The notes under the pieces are model-generated. The model made no database searches. It worked only from the letters and a program-made list of their open reading frames with translations, and was not told where the DNA came from. 64,000 nucleotides of DNA, taken from assembly GCF_002217755.1 (NCBI RefSeq), contig NZ_BCFL01000018.1, positions 186,001 through 250,000 on the forward strand, given 5' to 3'. Position 1 is the stretch's first letter, and each line of letters begins with the position of its first letter. A program made the position numbers and the translations under genes. The stretch comes from Streptomyces hyaluromycini (GTDB lineage: Bacteria; Actinomycetota; Actinomycetes; Streptomycetales; Streptomycetaceae). This document shows, one piece after another, positions 16,703-24,697 of this stretch.

Positions 16703-17335
16703 TCAGCCACTCCATGCCGGGTGGCGCGGGTCGTCGGCGCGGACCAGGACGTCGGCCGTGCCGGCGGGGTCGGTCTCGGCCTCGTAGCGCTCGAAGGCGG
16801 GGAGTGTCCAGTGGTCGGTCTCGGGGGTACGGCGGCGCAGGGCGCCGGAGGTCAGAAGGAGGTGGACGGTCAGGTCGAACGGGAACCAGTGCCGCAGCAG
16901 GAGCGGTCCGTGCAGCAACAGGAGACCGTCGGGCGGGAGCTGGACATAGGGGCTGCGGGTGGCTCGGTCGGTGACCGGGTCCCACAGGTCGGGCAGGACG
17001 CGGCCGGTCCCGCCGGGGTCGAGGGGGCCGAAGACCTCGCGCCACAGGGCGTTGGTGTCGAACCAGCCGCCGTAGTACGACTCCGCGTCACCGCGCCCGT
17101 GCTCCAGGCGCAGCGAGGCCGGGCGCAGGAAGCCCTCGGTGCCCACGACCAGCGACGGCCGGCCCCGTACGCGCAGCGCTTCACCGACGCGCTCCGCGAG
17201 GTCGCCGGGCAGGGCGGCCGGGGCGCCGTCGAAGGCGACGCGCGGCCAGGCGCTCCCGTCGGCGGGCTTCAGTTCGACCAGCCGCTCGGCGAGGCGCTCG
17301 GCGAGCCGGTCCCAGGTGATCGCTTCGAGTCGCAC
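16703..17335 (-). CDS. Uridine kinase-like protein without an intact P-loop
   Basis: A 210-residue protein that Streptomyces annotations usually call uridine kinase. The expected Walker A strand is present as WPRVAFDGAPAALPGDLAERV (residues about 29-49). The GxxGxGKS/T residues are missing. The later parts follow the kinase layout (LVVGTEGFLRPASLRLE, GGWFDTNALWREVFGPL, LLLLHGPLLLRHWF with a basic lid-like stretch GALRRRTPETD). The GTG at 17335 lacks a good ribosome site, so the start is uncertain. Either the family binds phosphate in another way or the enzyme is not a kinase. Confidence 0.7.
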   Translation of the reverse strand: MRLEAITWDRLAERLAERLVELKPADGSAWPRVAFDGAPAALPGDLAERVGEALRVRGRPSLVVGTEGFLRPASLRLEHGRGDAESYYGGWFDTNALWREVFGPLDPGGTGRVLPDLWDPVTDRATRSPYVQLPPDGLLLLHGPLLLRHWFPFDLTVHLLLTSGALRRRTPETDHWTLPAFERYEAETDPAGTADVLVRADDPRHPAWSG

Positions 17336-17415
17336 AGGATCATGATGCCGGGTCGGCCGTTCGGGCACGCGGGGCAGGTCGCGGGGCCGGGCAGCGGCGG
17401 CGGTGGGGGGCGGGT

Positions 17416-18216
17416 GTGACGGGCCGCGAGCAGGGCGGGAAGAAGGCGTCGGCCGGCTCACAAGGGGGCGCGGACGACGTGAGATCAGCCCCAGGGAAGG
17501 GGAAAGTACCGCATATGACCCGCCTCGCAACTCCCCCTCACCACGGTGGACTTCTGGTCGTGCAGCCGCTGCGGCACAAGCGGTGTGCGGCGTGCAGCCG
17601 GGGGCCGCTGTCGCTGCTGGTGGTGGAGGACGGGGTACCGCGGTGCCTGGAGTGTGCCGATCTCGGGCATCTGGTGTTCCTGCCGCGTGGCGATACGGCA
17701 CTGACCCGGCGATCGCGGGAGGAGAGCACGCTGTCGGCGGTGGTGGTCCGGTACAACCGGCGCAAGAGCCGGTACGAGCGGCAGGGCGTCCTCGTCGAGG
17801 AGGCCGCGCTGGCCCGGGCCGAGGCGCGGTGCCTGGCCGACGCCGAGGCACGGCGGCGGCGCCGGGCACGGGACGCGAAGCGGCGGGCGGCCGAGGACGT
17901 GCGGTTCACGGAGGCGTTCGCGGCGGAGATCCTGCGCCTGTTTCCGGGCTGCCCGGTGGACCGGGCCCGGGCGATCGCGGCGCACGCGTCGGTGCGGGGC
18001 AGCGGGCGGGTCGGGCGGACCGCGGCCGGGCGGGCGCTGTCGGAGGGGGCGGTGATATCGGCGGTGGTGGCGGGGGTACGGCACGTGGACACGCCGTACG
18101 ACCAGTTGCTGATGAGCGGGGTGCCGCGGTACGAGGCGCGGCGGCGGATCGCGCGGACGGTGGAGGCGGTGCTTCGGGAGTGGGAGGCCGGGGTGGAGAT
18201 CCGCTTGACCGGGTGA
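17416..18216 (+). CDS. DUF2293 domain protein with an N-terminal zinc-ribbon-like motif
   Basis: A 266-residue hypothetical protein. A CxxC pair (KRCAACSRG) and a second (PRCLECADL), about 26 residues apart, suggest a structural zinc site. A strongly basic helical stretch (RRRRRARDAKRRAAEDVRF) leads into the DUF2293 region (FPGCPVDRARAIAAHASVRGSGRVGRT and VRHVDTPYDQLLMSGVPRYEAR). The basic helix suggests nucleic acid binding. The GTG at 17416 has a G-rich site; an ATG at 17515 is a reasonable alternative, as conservation starts near there. Confidence 0.75.
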   Translation: MTGREQGGKKASAGSQGGADDVRSAPGKGKVPHMTRLATPPHHGGLLVVQPLRHKRCAACSRGPLSLLVVEDGVPRCLECADLGHLVFLPRGDTALTRRSREESTLSAVVVRYNRRKSRYERQGVLVEEAALARAEARCLADAEARRRRRARDAKRRAAEDVRFTEAFAAEILRLFPGCPVDRARAIAAHASVRGSGRVGRTAAGRALSEGAVISAVVAGVRHVDTPYDQLLMSGVPRYEARRRIARTVEAVLREWEAGVEIRLTG

Positions 18217-18376
18217 CGGCGGGCAGGGAGCAGGAATCGGGACGGCGACGGGGACGGGGACGGAGGTGGACGTGGGAGTGATTCTGATCGGATGTGTATG
18301 TGGACGGGTTTCACAGTCATGGGGAAGGGTGGTCTGTGGGCATTGACCTGAGTGGCGGAGGTGTCCAGGGGCGAGA

Positions 18377-18871
18377 GTGGGGGTGGTGGTCGTGATCGAC
18401 GGGCCGTATTACGTGCTGGTCCTGCTGGGGGTGCTGGGGACCGGACTGGTGGCGGGGGTGTTCTGCGGGTTCTCGGCCTTCGTGATGCGCGGGCTGGCCT
18501 CGTTGCCCCCTGCGCAGGGGGTCGCCGCGATGAACGCGATCAACCGGGCGGCCCTGACCCCGGCGTTCATGCTGGTGTTCGCGGGGGCGGCGGTGGTCTG
18601 CGCGATGATCGCGGTGGTGACGTTCGTGGTGTGGCCGGACGACGGGAAGGCGGAGCTGCTGCTGGGCAGCGGGCTGTATCTGTTCGGTTCGTTCGGGCTG
18701 ACCGCGATGGCGAACGTGCCCCGGAACGAGGCGCTGGCCAAGCTGGAGCCGGGCACCCCGGAGGCCCTGTCCTACTGGCCCGTGTACGTGCGCGACTGGA
18801 CGCTCTGGAACCACGTGCGCACCGTCGCGTCGGCCGCCGCGGCGCTCGTCTACGTGCTGGCGCTGTCCTGA
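18377..18871 (+). CDS. DUF1772-family integral membrane protein
   Basis: A 164-residue protein with four hydrophobic helices. It has the family pattern GVFCGFSAFVMRGLASLPPAQGVAAMNAINRAAL, then a central Asn-Val-Pro-x-Asn (MANVPRNEALA) and a closing Trp-rich stretch (RDWTLWNHVRTVAS). Relatives include anthrone oxygenase-like proteins, but most members have no known function. The GTG at 18377 follows CAGGGG. The 221-bp gap after it holds a short tandem repeat. Confidence 0.75.
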   Translation: MGVVVVIDGPYYVLVLLGVLGTGLVAGVFCGFSAFVMRGLASLPPAQGVAAMNAINRAALTPAFMLVFAGAAVVCAMIAVVTFVVWPDDGKAELLLGSGLYLFGSFGLTAMANVPRNEALAKLEPGTPEALSYWPVYVRDWTLWNHVRTVASAAAALVYVLALS

Positions 18872-18886
18872 GGGAGACGTGGGAGC

Positions 18887-18960
18887 AGACTGACCCCTGG
18901 CTGGACGTGGGCTGGATCCCGGCTGGTCCCCGCCTGGTCCCCGGCTGACCCCCGGCTGGC
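18887..18960. repeat. Short degenerate tandem repeat (about 11 bp)
   Basis: Five or so degenerate copies of a unit like TCCCCGGCTGG run through the gap before the gltD-like gene. It forms no clear hairpin. Confidence 0.5.
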
Positions 18961-19093
18961 TTCCCCCTGAGGAAACCCCGCCAGAAAGCGCTGTCAGCCA
19001 CTCTGCGGGCGTCACCGAGGGGACGTATCGTGGCCGAAAGAGTGCCGCCCGATGACGCACGGCCTGGGGCAACCGCACGCGAGGAAGACGACC

Positions 19094-20581
19094 ATGGCCG
19101 ATCCCAAGGGGTTCATGACCACACCGCGCGAGGAGTGGCCGCGGCGGCCCGTCGAGGAGCGGGTCCGGGACTGGGACGAGGTGTACGTCCCCGGGGCGCT
19201 GCTGCCGATCATCAGCAAGCAGGCCGACCGCTGCATGGACTGCGGGGTGCCGTTCTGCCACGACGCGTGTCCGCTGGGGAACCTGATCCCCGAGTGGAAC
19301 GACCTCGTGTCGCGGGAGGACTGGCGGCGGGCGAGCGACCGGCTGCACGCCACGAACAACTTCCCCGAGTTCACGGGACGGTTGTGCCCGGCGCCGTGCG
19401 AGGCGGGGTGTGTGCTCGCGATCAACCAGCCCGCCGTCACGATCAAGAACGTCGAGTGCGCCATCGCGGACCGTGCCTGGGCGGAGGGGTTCGCCTCGCC
19501 GCGGCCACCGGAGCGGCTTTCCGGGCGGACCGTCGCGGTGATCGGGTCGGGGCCCACCGGGCTCGCGGCGGCGCAGCAGCTGACCCGGGCCGGTCACACG
19601 GTCGCCGTGTACGAGAAGGACGACCGGCTCGGCGGGCTGATGCGCTACGGCATTCCCGAGTTCAAGATGGAGAAGCGTCACCTGGACCGGCGGCTGGGCC
19701 AGATGCGGGCCGAGGGGACGAAGTTCCGTACCTCGGTGACGGTCGGGCGGGACGTGCGGGCGACGGAGCTGCGGGCCCGGTACGACGCGGTGGTGATCGC
19801 GACCGGGGCCACGGCGTGGCGGGAACTTTCGGTGCCGGGCCGGGAGTTGGACGGGATACAGCAGGCGATGGAGTATCTGCCGCTGGCCAACCGGGTGTGC
19901 CAGGGAGATCTGACCGAGTCGCCGATGTCGGCGGCCGGGAAGCATGTGGTGATCGTGGGCGGGGGTGACACGGGGGCGGACTGTCTGGGGACGGCGCTGC
20001 GGGAGCGGGCCGCGTCGGTGACCCAGCTGGACATCTACGCGCAGCCGGGCGCCGAGCGGGACGAGGACCTCGAGCCGTGGCCGACGTATCCGAAGATCTA
20101 CCGGCTGTCGGCGGCGCACGAGGAGGCCCGGGATCTGGAGACGGCGCCCTCGGCGGACGCCGACGCGCGGTTGTTCGCGGCGTCGACGCTTCGCTTCACG
20201 GGCGACGAAAGCGGGCATGTGCGGTCGCTGCATCTGGTGGAGGTGGACGAGGCGCGGCTGCCGGTGCCGGGGACCGGGCGGACGCTCCCCGCCGACCTGG
20301 TGCTGCTCGCGCTCGGTTTCTCCGGGCCCGACCGGGAGGACGGGCTCATCGACCAGCTGGGAGTGGCGACGGCGCCGCGCGGGACCGTCTCCCGGGACGC
20401 GGGGTTCGCCACGAACGTGCCCGGCGTGTTCGCGGCCGGGGACGCGGCGCGTGGGCAGTCGCTGATCGTGTGGGCGATCGCGGAGGGGAGAGCGGTGGCG
20501 GCGGCCGTCGACCGCTATCTGACGGGAAGTTCGCAACTGCCGTCGCCTATAACGCCGCACGACCGGCCCCTGACGGTGTAG
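19094..20581 (+). CDS. gltD: Glutamate synthase small-subunit-like oxidoreductase (GltD family)
   Basis: A 495-residue protein with the full GltD layout. The N-terminal 4Fe-4S region has CMDCGVPFCHDACPLGN and CPAPCEAGC. The FAD-binding Rossmann motif is VIGSGPTGLAAAQQL. The NADPH-binding motif is VIVGGGDTGADCLGTA. The closing FAD loop is GVFAAGDAARGQSLIVWAI. The subunit passes NADPH electrons to the GltB partner, but no gltB is adjacent, which is unusual for a true glutamate synthase operon. It may be a second copy or serve another partner. The ATG has GAGGAAG upstream. Confidence 0.92.
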   Translation: MADPKGFMTTPREEWPRRPVEERVRDWDEVYVPGALLPIISKQADRCMDCGVPFCHDACPLGNLIPEWNDLVSREDWRRASDRLHATNNFPEFTGRLCPAPCEAGCVLAINQPAVTIKNVECAIADRAWAEGFASPRPPERLSGRTVAVIGSGPTGLAAAQQLTRAGHTVAVYEKDDRLGGLMRYGIPEFKMEKRHLDRRLGQMRAEGTKFRTSVTVGRDVRATELRARYDAVVIATGATAWRELSVPGRELDGIQQAMEYLPLANRVCQGDLTESPMSAAGKHVVIVGGGDTGADCLGTALRERAASVTQLDIYAQPGAERDEDLEPWPTYPKIYRLSAAHEEARDLETAPSADADARLFAASTLRFTGDESGHVRSLHLVEVDEARLPVPGTGRTLPADLVLLALGFSGPDREDGLIDQLGVATAPRGTVSRDAGFATNVPGVFAAGDAARGQSLIVWAIAEGRAVAAAVDRYLTGSSQLPSPITPHDRPLTV

Positions 20582-20808
20582 CCGCCGCTGACGAGTCCGG
20601 GGGCGGGGCACGGCGAATGGGGTGGCGGTCGCCGGCGCAGGCGTGGGCGGTGTGGGTTCTCGGGGTTCTCGGCCCTGGGGAGGAGGCGGGGCGTACTGCT
20701 GGGGGACGAGCCGGTCGGGGTGTTCTCCTTCCGGCTCACGAACCGTCGTCAGGCGCAGGGCCATCCCCGCGCGTCCCCCCTGTTGACGGCCGGTTCTGGA
20801 GGGTGTTG

Positions 20809-21333
20809 ATGACGACGCTCGACGAACGTCATGGGCTGGTCGAGGCGCAGGGCCCCGTCGCCGTTCCGCTGGACCAGCCGCTCGCCGCTCTTCCCCTGCG
20901 TGCCGGTGCCAAGGCCGCCAACCTCGCACGGGCCGCGAGTGCCGGGGTGCCGGTGCTCCCCGGATTCGTCGTCCCCGACGGCGCCCACGACGATCCGGCC
21001 GCCCTGTGACCGGCCTGGCAGGAGCTCTCCGAGGGCGGTGCCCGGCCGCTGGTCGTACGGTCGTCGTCGCCCCAGGAGGACACCGGGCCCTCGTCGCTGG
21101 CGGGGCAGTTCGCGTCCGTTCTCGACGTTCGCGGCTGGGCGGACTTCGGTACGGCGGTAGCGGCCGTGCTCGACGGAACCGTCGCGCCCATGGCGGTGCT
21201 GGTCCAGCCGATGCTGACCGCCCGCGTCGGCGGGGTGATGTTCGGGACCGATCCCGTTGCGGGGCGCGCCGACCGGATGCTGGTGAGTGCGGTGCGTGGT
21301 GGGCCGGACCGGCTGGTCGGCGGTGAACAGGCG
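20809..21333 (+). pseudogene. PEP synthase / rifampin phosphotransferase-like N-terminal fragment, interrupted
   Basis: From an ATG with an ideal GGAGG site the frame reads MTTLDERHGLVEAQ and then RAGAKAANLARAASAGVPVL, the start of the PEP/pyruvate-binding (ATP-grasp) domain. A TGA at 21007-21009 breaks it. The same frame continues beyond the stop with clear homology (PLVVRSSSPQEDTGPSSLAG and QPMLTARVGGVMFGTDPVAG) until a second TGA at 21331. The normal protein is over 800 residues, so the remaining three quarters are gone. The frame itself is intact across the first stop, so one nonsense change, not a frameshift, caused the break. Confidence 0.85.
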
Positions 21334-21678
21334 TGACACCGGCGCGGTGCTCACCGCGGCCAACTGCTGCGGCTGGCGCGGCTCGCGCAGGTCCGGCGGT
21401 TCCTGGAGGTGGTCGCCGCCGCGCCGGGGCGGGTGTTCGTGCACTGCGGTGCCGGGGTCGGGCGGACCGGGACGATGGCTGCCGCGTATCTCGTGCAGAT
21501 CGGGGAGCAGTCGCCGGTGGCGGCGGTCCGGCGCAACCTCGCGGTCGGACCGCCGTCGATCGAGCAGATCTACTACGGACTGGGCCTCGGCCGGGACCGG
21601 CTGCGGCAGCCGCCGTTCCCGGTGGTGGCCGTCAGCCGGCTGATGGACGCGCCCCGGCGGCTGTGGCCCTGGCTGTGA
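21334..21678 (+). pseudogene. Dual-specificity/tyrosine phosphatase C-terminal fragment
   Basis: Directly after the PEP synthase remnant, and in the same frame, the sequence codes for the C-terminal half of a protein-tyrosine phosphatase. The P-loop signature VFVHCGAGVGRTGTMAAAYL (Cys-x5-Arg) is intact, followed by RRNLAVGPPSIEQIYY. The N-terminal half with the general-acid Asp loop is missing and there is no start codon with a ribosome site. An internal GTG at 21409 could at best give an 89-residue stub. This looks like a deletion that fused two genes. Confidence 0.8.
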
Positions 21679-21828
21679 CCTCCGCGTTCTGACGGCTCAT
21701 GGCCTGCGCGCGCCGCCGTCCGGTGGCCTTGCCGGTGTCGATCACGAGGCACTCCGTAAGCGTCTGCCGTGGTCGATGATCAATTCAGCACCATTACAAA
21801 GGAGGTTGAACAAGGAAAAGAAGCAGGT

Positions 21829-22104
21829 TCAGGAGAGCAGGAAGTCGGCCTCCCCCGCTTTGGCGCCCTCGATGAAGGCCGTCATCTCGTCCGTGGTGTA
21901 GATCAGGGCCGGCCCGTCCGGGTCCGTCGACTGGCGGACGGCGATCCGGCCGTCGGCCAGCTTCATCGCCTCCAGGCAGTTGCCCCCGTTGCCGCCGCTC
22001 CACGGCTTGTGCCAGCCCTCGCTGCCCAGTTCCCGGGCAGGCATGCCGTTGTAGATCCGCTCGGTGCGGTTCCGCGGCCCGGACTGGGGCTTTATGCGAT
22101 CCAT
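21829..22104 (-). CDS. DUF397 family protein
   Basis: A 91-residue protein with the DUF397 core. SEGWHKPWSGGNGGNCLEAM corresponds to the usual W..SSYS...GNCVEVA, followed by GRIAVRQSTDPDGPALIYTTDEMTAFIEGAKAGEADFLL. Its ATG abuts the stop of the XRE gene with no gap, so the two are co-translated. In WhiJ- and AbaA-type loci of Streptomyces, DUF397 proteins act with the paired XRE regulator, probably as an antagonist or co-factor. The N-terminal 20 residues are longer than in most family members. Confidence 0.93.
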   Translation of the reverse strand: MDRIKPQSGPRNRTERIYNGMPARELGSEGWHKPWSGGNGGNCLEAMKLADGRIAVRQSTDPDGPALIYTTDEMTAFIEGAKAGEADFLLS

Positions 22105-22965
22105 TCACAGCTCCTTGCGGAGATCCCGGAGGATCTCCTTCGTGCGTTGTGCCGTAGCGGCCTGCGCCGCCATGCGGTCCATGACCTCCAGGTGGGTCGC
22201 CACCTCGGTGCGCGCGTCCAGGTAGACGGCGCCGGTCAGGTACTCGCTGTAGACCATGTCCGGCAGTTCGGGCATGGCAAATCGGAACAGCACGAAGGGC
22301 CCGTACGTCCCCGGGTGCGGCCCGCTGGAGAACGGGGCGACCTGGAGCGTCACATTGGGCAGCTTCGTGACCTCTAGCAGTCGGTCGATCTGCGCGCGCA
22401 TCACCTCCGGACCGCCGACCGGGCGGCGCAGGGCGGTCTCGTCCATCACCGCCCAGAAGCGGGGGGCATCGGTACGGGTGAGCAGTTGCTGGCGTTCCAT
22501 GCGCAGGGCGACATGGCGCTCGATCTCCTCCGGCTCCGTCTGGCCGACGGCGCCGGATTTCAGCACCCCACGCGCGTAGTCCTCGGTCTGCATCAGCCCG
22601 GGCACGAAGTGCGGCTCGTAGGAGCGGATCAGGCTCGCCGCGCCCTCCAGGCTGACGTACATGGAGAACCAGCTCGGCAGGATGTCGTGGAACCGCTGCC
22701 ACCAGCCGGGCCTGTTGGCCTCCTCGGCGAGCCGGACGAAGAGGTCGGCCTCGTCGTCGGTCACCCCGTAGGCCTTCAGGAGCAGTTGGAGGTACGGGAT
22801 CTTGAGGGCGACCTCGGCCATCTCCATACGGCGGACGGTGGCGGGCGCCACGCGGAGCACACGGGCGGCCTCCTCGCGCTTGAGCCCTGCGCGTTCCCGC
22901 AGGTCGAGGAGGCGCCGACCGAGGACCACCTGGCCCACCGTCGGCGCGGACCGCGGCTCGCTCAC
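22105..22965 (-). CDS. WhiJ-like XRE regulator (HTH plus DUF5753)
   Basis: A 286-residue protein. Residues about 10-70 are a helix-turn-helix of the XRE/Cro type (LGRRLLDLRERAGLKREEAARVLRVAPATVRRME). The rest is DUF5753, with FVPGLMQTEDYARGVL, the conserved FWAVMDETALRRPVGG and the APFSSGPHPG..GPFVLFRF segment. The GTG at 22965 has GGAGGTGGGAGC before it, which settles the start. These regulators occur in many copies in Streptomyces, usually next to DUF397 and a HATPase gene, and control development and antibiotic production. The partner DUF397 gene follows without a gap, and the HATPase gene is divergent. Confidence 0.94.
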   Translation of the reverse strand: MSEPRSAPTVGQVVLGRRLLDLRERAGLKREEAARVLRVAPATVRRMEMAEVALKIPYLQLLLKAYGVTDDEADLFVRLAEEANRPGWWQRFHDILPSWFSMYVSLEGAASLIRSYEPHFVPGLMQTEDYARGVLKSGAVGQTEPEEIERHVALRMERQQLLTRTDAPRFWAVMDETALRRPVGGPEVMRAQIDRLLEVTKLPNVTLQVAPFSSGPHPGTYGPFVLFRFAMPELPDMVYSEYLTGAVYLDARTEVATHLEVMDRMAAQAATAQRTKEILRDLRKEL

Positions 22966-23125
22966 GCTCCCACCTCCACGAAGTTCCCTGACCGGCCTGC
23001 CCATCGGGCTCACCGGCGTCCTGGCCGCCACGCACATACAGGTGTCACCCGGCATGCTGACAGCCCAGCGGCGCCATTCGAAGACTCATTCGAAGATCTG
23101 ACGGAATGACCGGAATGGCCAGGAA

Positions 23126-23174
23126 GACCGATGTGACCAAACAGCCGGAACAATCCTGTTCGGTCACATCGGTC
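23126..23174. promoter_or_regulatory. Large inverted repeat in the divergent WhiJ-like/HATPase promoter region
   Basis: GACCGATGTGACC (23126-23138) and GGTCACATCGGTC (23162-23174) are perfect 13-bp arms. Inside them AACAG and CTGTT pair again after one mismatch, giving a 19-bp stem with an 11-base loop. An outer GGCC/GGCC pair extends the symmetry. A 12-bp direct repeat (CATTCGAAGAct, 23075-23098) lies nearby. The region is between divergent genes and lacks a U-tract, so an operator or structured RNA is more likely than a terminator. The remaining 363 bp of the gap shows no gene. Confidence 0.7.
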
Positions 23175-23328
23175 GCATTGGCCGGATCGGTCCGCCGAAT
23201 CCTCACTGATCCCAACTGGCGCCGCTCGACATGCTGTTGCGAGCAGTGTGCCACGGCCCTTCACCGCGTCACACAGCACTCTGCATATTTCAGAGTGACA
23301 CTTGCCAAGTGTTCACGGCGGGGAGATA

Positions 23329-24036
23329 GTGGCAAGCGTGATTCCGTCCGCGCCCTTAGGAACAGACGCCGCCGCAGACCGTCTCGGTCTCGGTGCTGAT
23401 GGGGGTCCTCCTGTGCGAACTCCTTCGAGCGTGGGGGAGGCAGCCGACCCAGGTGAGGGCACCGCCAAGCGCCGGTTCCGGTTCGAACTGGCCGCTCATC
23501 CGGGTTCCCCCGCCCAGGCGAGACGCCTGGTGCGTGCCCGGCTGACCGGCTGGTCGGTCTGCGCGGACACCTGCGACACCGCCGCCCTCGTCATATCCGA
23601 GCTGGTCACCAACGCGATCGTGCACACCGTGAGCAGTCGCGTCGTGTGCGAGTTGCACGACCATGACGACACGGTGCGTATCGCCGTGCACGACGAGGGC
23701 TGTTCGCCCGATGAGCCCCACCCGTCCCCGCAGCGCCCGGAGGAGGAGCACGGGAGGGGATTGCTCCTCGTCGACGCGCTGTGTCAGGCCTGGGGGGCTC
23801 AGCAGCACGGGCCCGGGCTGCTGGTCTGGGCGGAGCTGCCGCGCCAGACCGATGCCGCCCGGGACAGCGCCGAACCGCGCAACGACCTGGGCTGGGGTGC
23901 TCGCCCCGTTCCGGGGCCGTCGCACGGCTCGCCCCACGGGCCCGCGCACACTCCGGTGCACCCACCGTCGTCGGGCTCCGGCGCGGAGGGGCAGTCCGAG
24001 GCTCTGGGGCCGGTGCCCCGGCGGAGGCAGCCATGA
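23329..24036 (+). CDS. HATPase (anti-sigma-like, RsbW type) ATP-binding protein
   Basis: A 235-residue protein. After about 50 variable residues comes a GHKL ATPase domain: N-box ISELVTNAIVHTV, G1 box VHDEGCSPDEP, and G2 box HGRGLLLVDALCQAWG. There is no phospho-acceptor domain, so it resembles serine-kinase anti-sigma factors or the stand-alone HATPases found beside WhiJ-type regulators. The C-terminal 65 residues are rich in Pro, Ser and Gly and probably disordered. The GTG at 23329 has GGGGAGA very close to it; GTG at 23338 is an equal alternative. It overlaps the next gene by 4 bases. Confidence 0.88.
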   Translation: MASVIPSAPLGTDAAADRLGLGADGGPPVRTPSSVGEAADPGEGTAKRRFRFELAAHPGSPAQARRLVRARLTGWSVCADTCDTAALVISELVTNAIVHTVSSRVVCELHDHDDTVRIAVHDEGCSPDEPHPSPQRPEEEHGRGLLLVDALCQAWGAQQHGPGLLVWAELPRQTDAARDSAEPRNDLGWGARPVPGPSHGSPHGPAHTPVHPPSSGSGAEGQSEALGPVPRRRQP

Positions 24037-24470
24037 CCGGCGCGCCCGGCTCCGGCCAGTCGCTGGGCCTCGACACCCTGGTCCGCCTGAAGCGCGACCG
24101 CCGGTCGTCCCTCACGGGCGGCGCCGGCGGGTCGTTCCCCGTGCCCGAGGGCATGACGGCGCCGCTGGGCTGCGACGCCGTGGCCGTACCGGCGCGGCTC
24201 GGACCGCTGGTGGTACCGCGGCTGCCGCGGGTGGGGTGCGTGTACGCCGATGGCACGCACTGGTGGTGGATCGTCCCGTCGGACTCCGACGACGCCCTCC
24301 CCTGGCCCGCCCCGGCCCGCTACAGCCCGGGCGCCCCGCTCCCCGGCACCGCCCGCCTGATCCACCGCCCCGAGGGCACGCTGCCCTACACCCCGCCGAT
24401 TCCGCTGTACCTGGCCCTCTGCCGGGTGACGGGAACGACACCGGAGTGGTACCGCCCCCTGAGCGCATGA
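24033..24470 (+). CDS. Conserved hypothetical protein of the HATPase operon
   Basis: A 145-residue protein whose ATG overlaps the HATPase stop (ATGA), so it is translationally coupled. It starts MTGAPGSGQSLGLDTLVRLK and has a hydrophobic core with an aromatic cluster, THWWWIVPSD, followed by a proline-rich tail ending in TPEWYRPLSA. There is no signal peptide or transmembrane helix, and I recognise no domain. Position suggests it works with the HATPase, perhaps as a binding partner or substrate. Confidence 0.75.
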   Translation: MTGAPGSGQSLGLDTLVRLKRDRRSSLTGGAGGSFPVPEGMTAPLGCDAVAVPARLGPLVVPRLPRVGCVYADGTHWWWIVPSDSDDALPWPAPARYSPGAPLPGTARLIHRPEGTLPYTPPIPLYLALCRVTGTTPEWYRPLSA

Positions 24471-24697
24471 CGCTGCGCGGCTTCGGCCGACAGGGGGTAC
24501 GGCCGACCGGTGCCGGCGCGAGGTGACCGGCCGTCGGAAGTACGAGACACCTTCGGGCTCGCCTCGGGGTCGCCTCGGTCCGCACCCCCCGCGCACTCCC
24601 CCACGCCCCGCAAGCCTCGTCGCGCGCCCTGCCCGGTGGCCGCTCCGCCCGCGATAGTGGCCGTTCGTCCACGACCACGGCCCCGGGGAGGATCGCG

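Noticed and set aside
21007..21009. TGA as a selenocysteine codon in the PEP synthase-like frame
   Set aside because: The position does not correspond to a redox residue, a second TGA follows, and the protein is truncated, so decay is the simpler reading.
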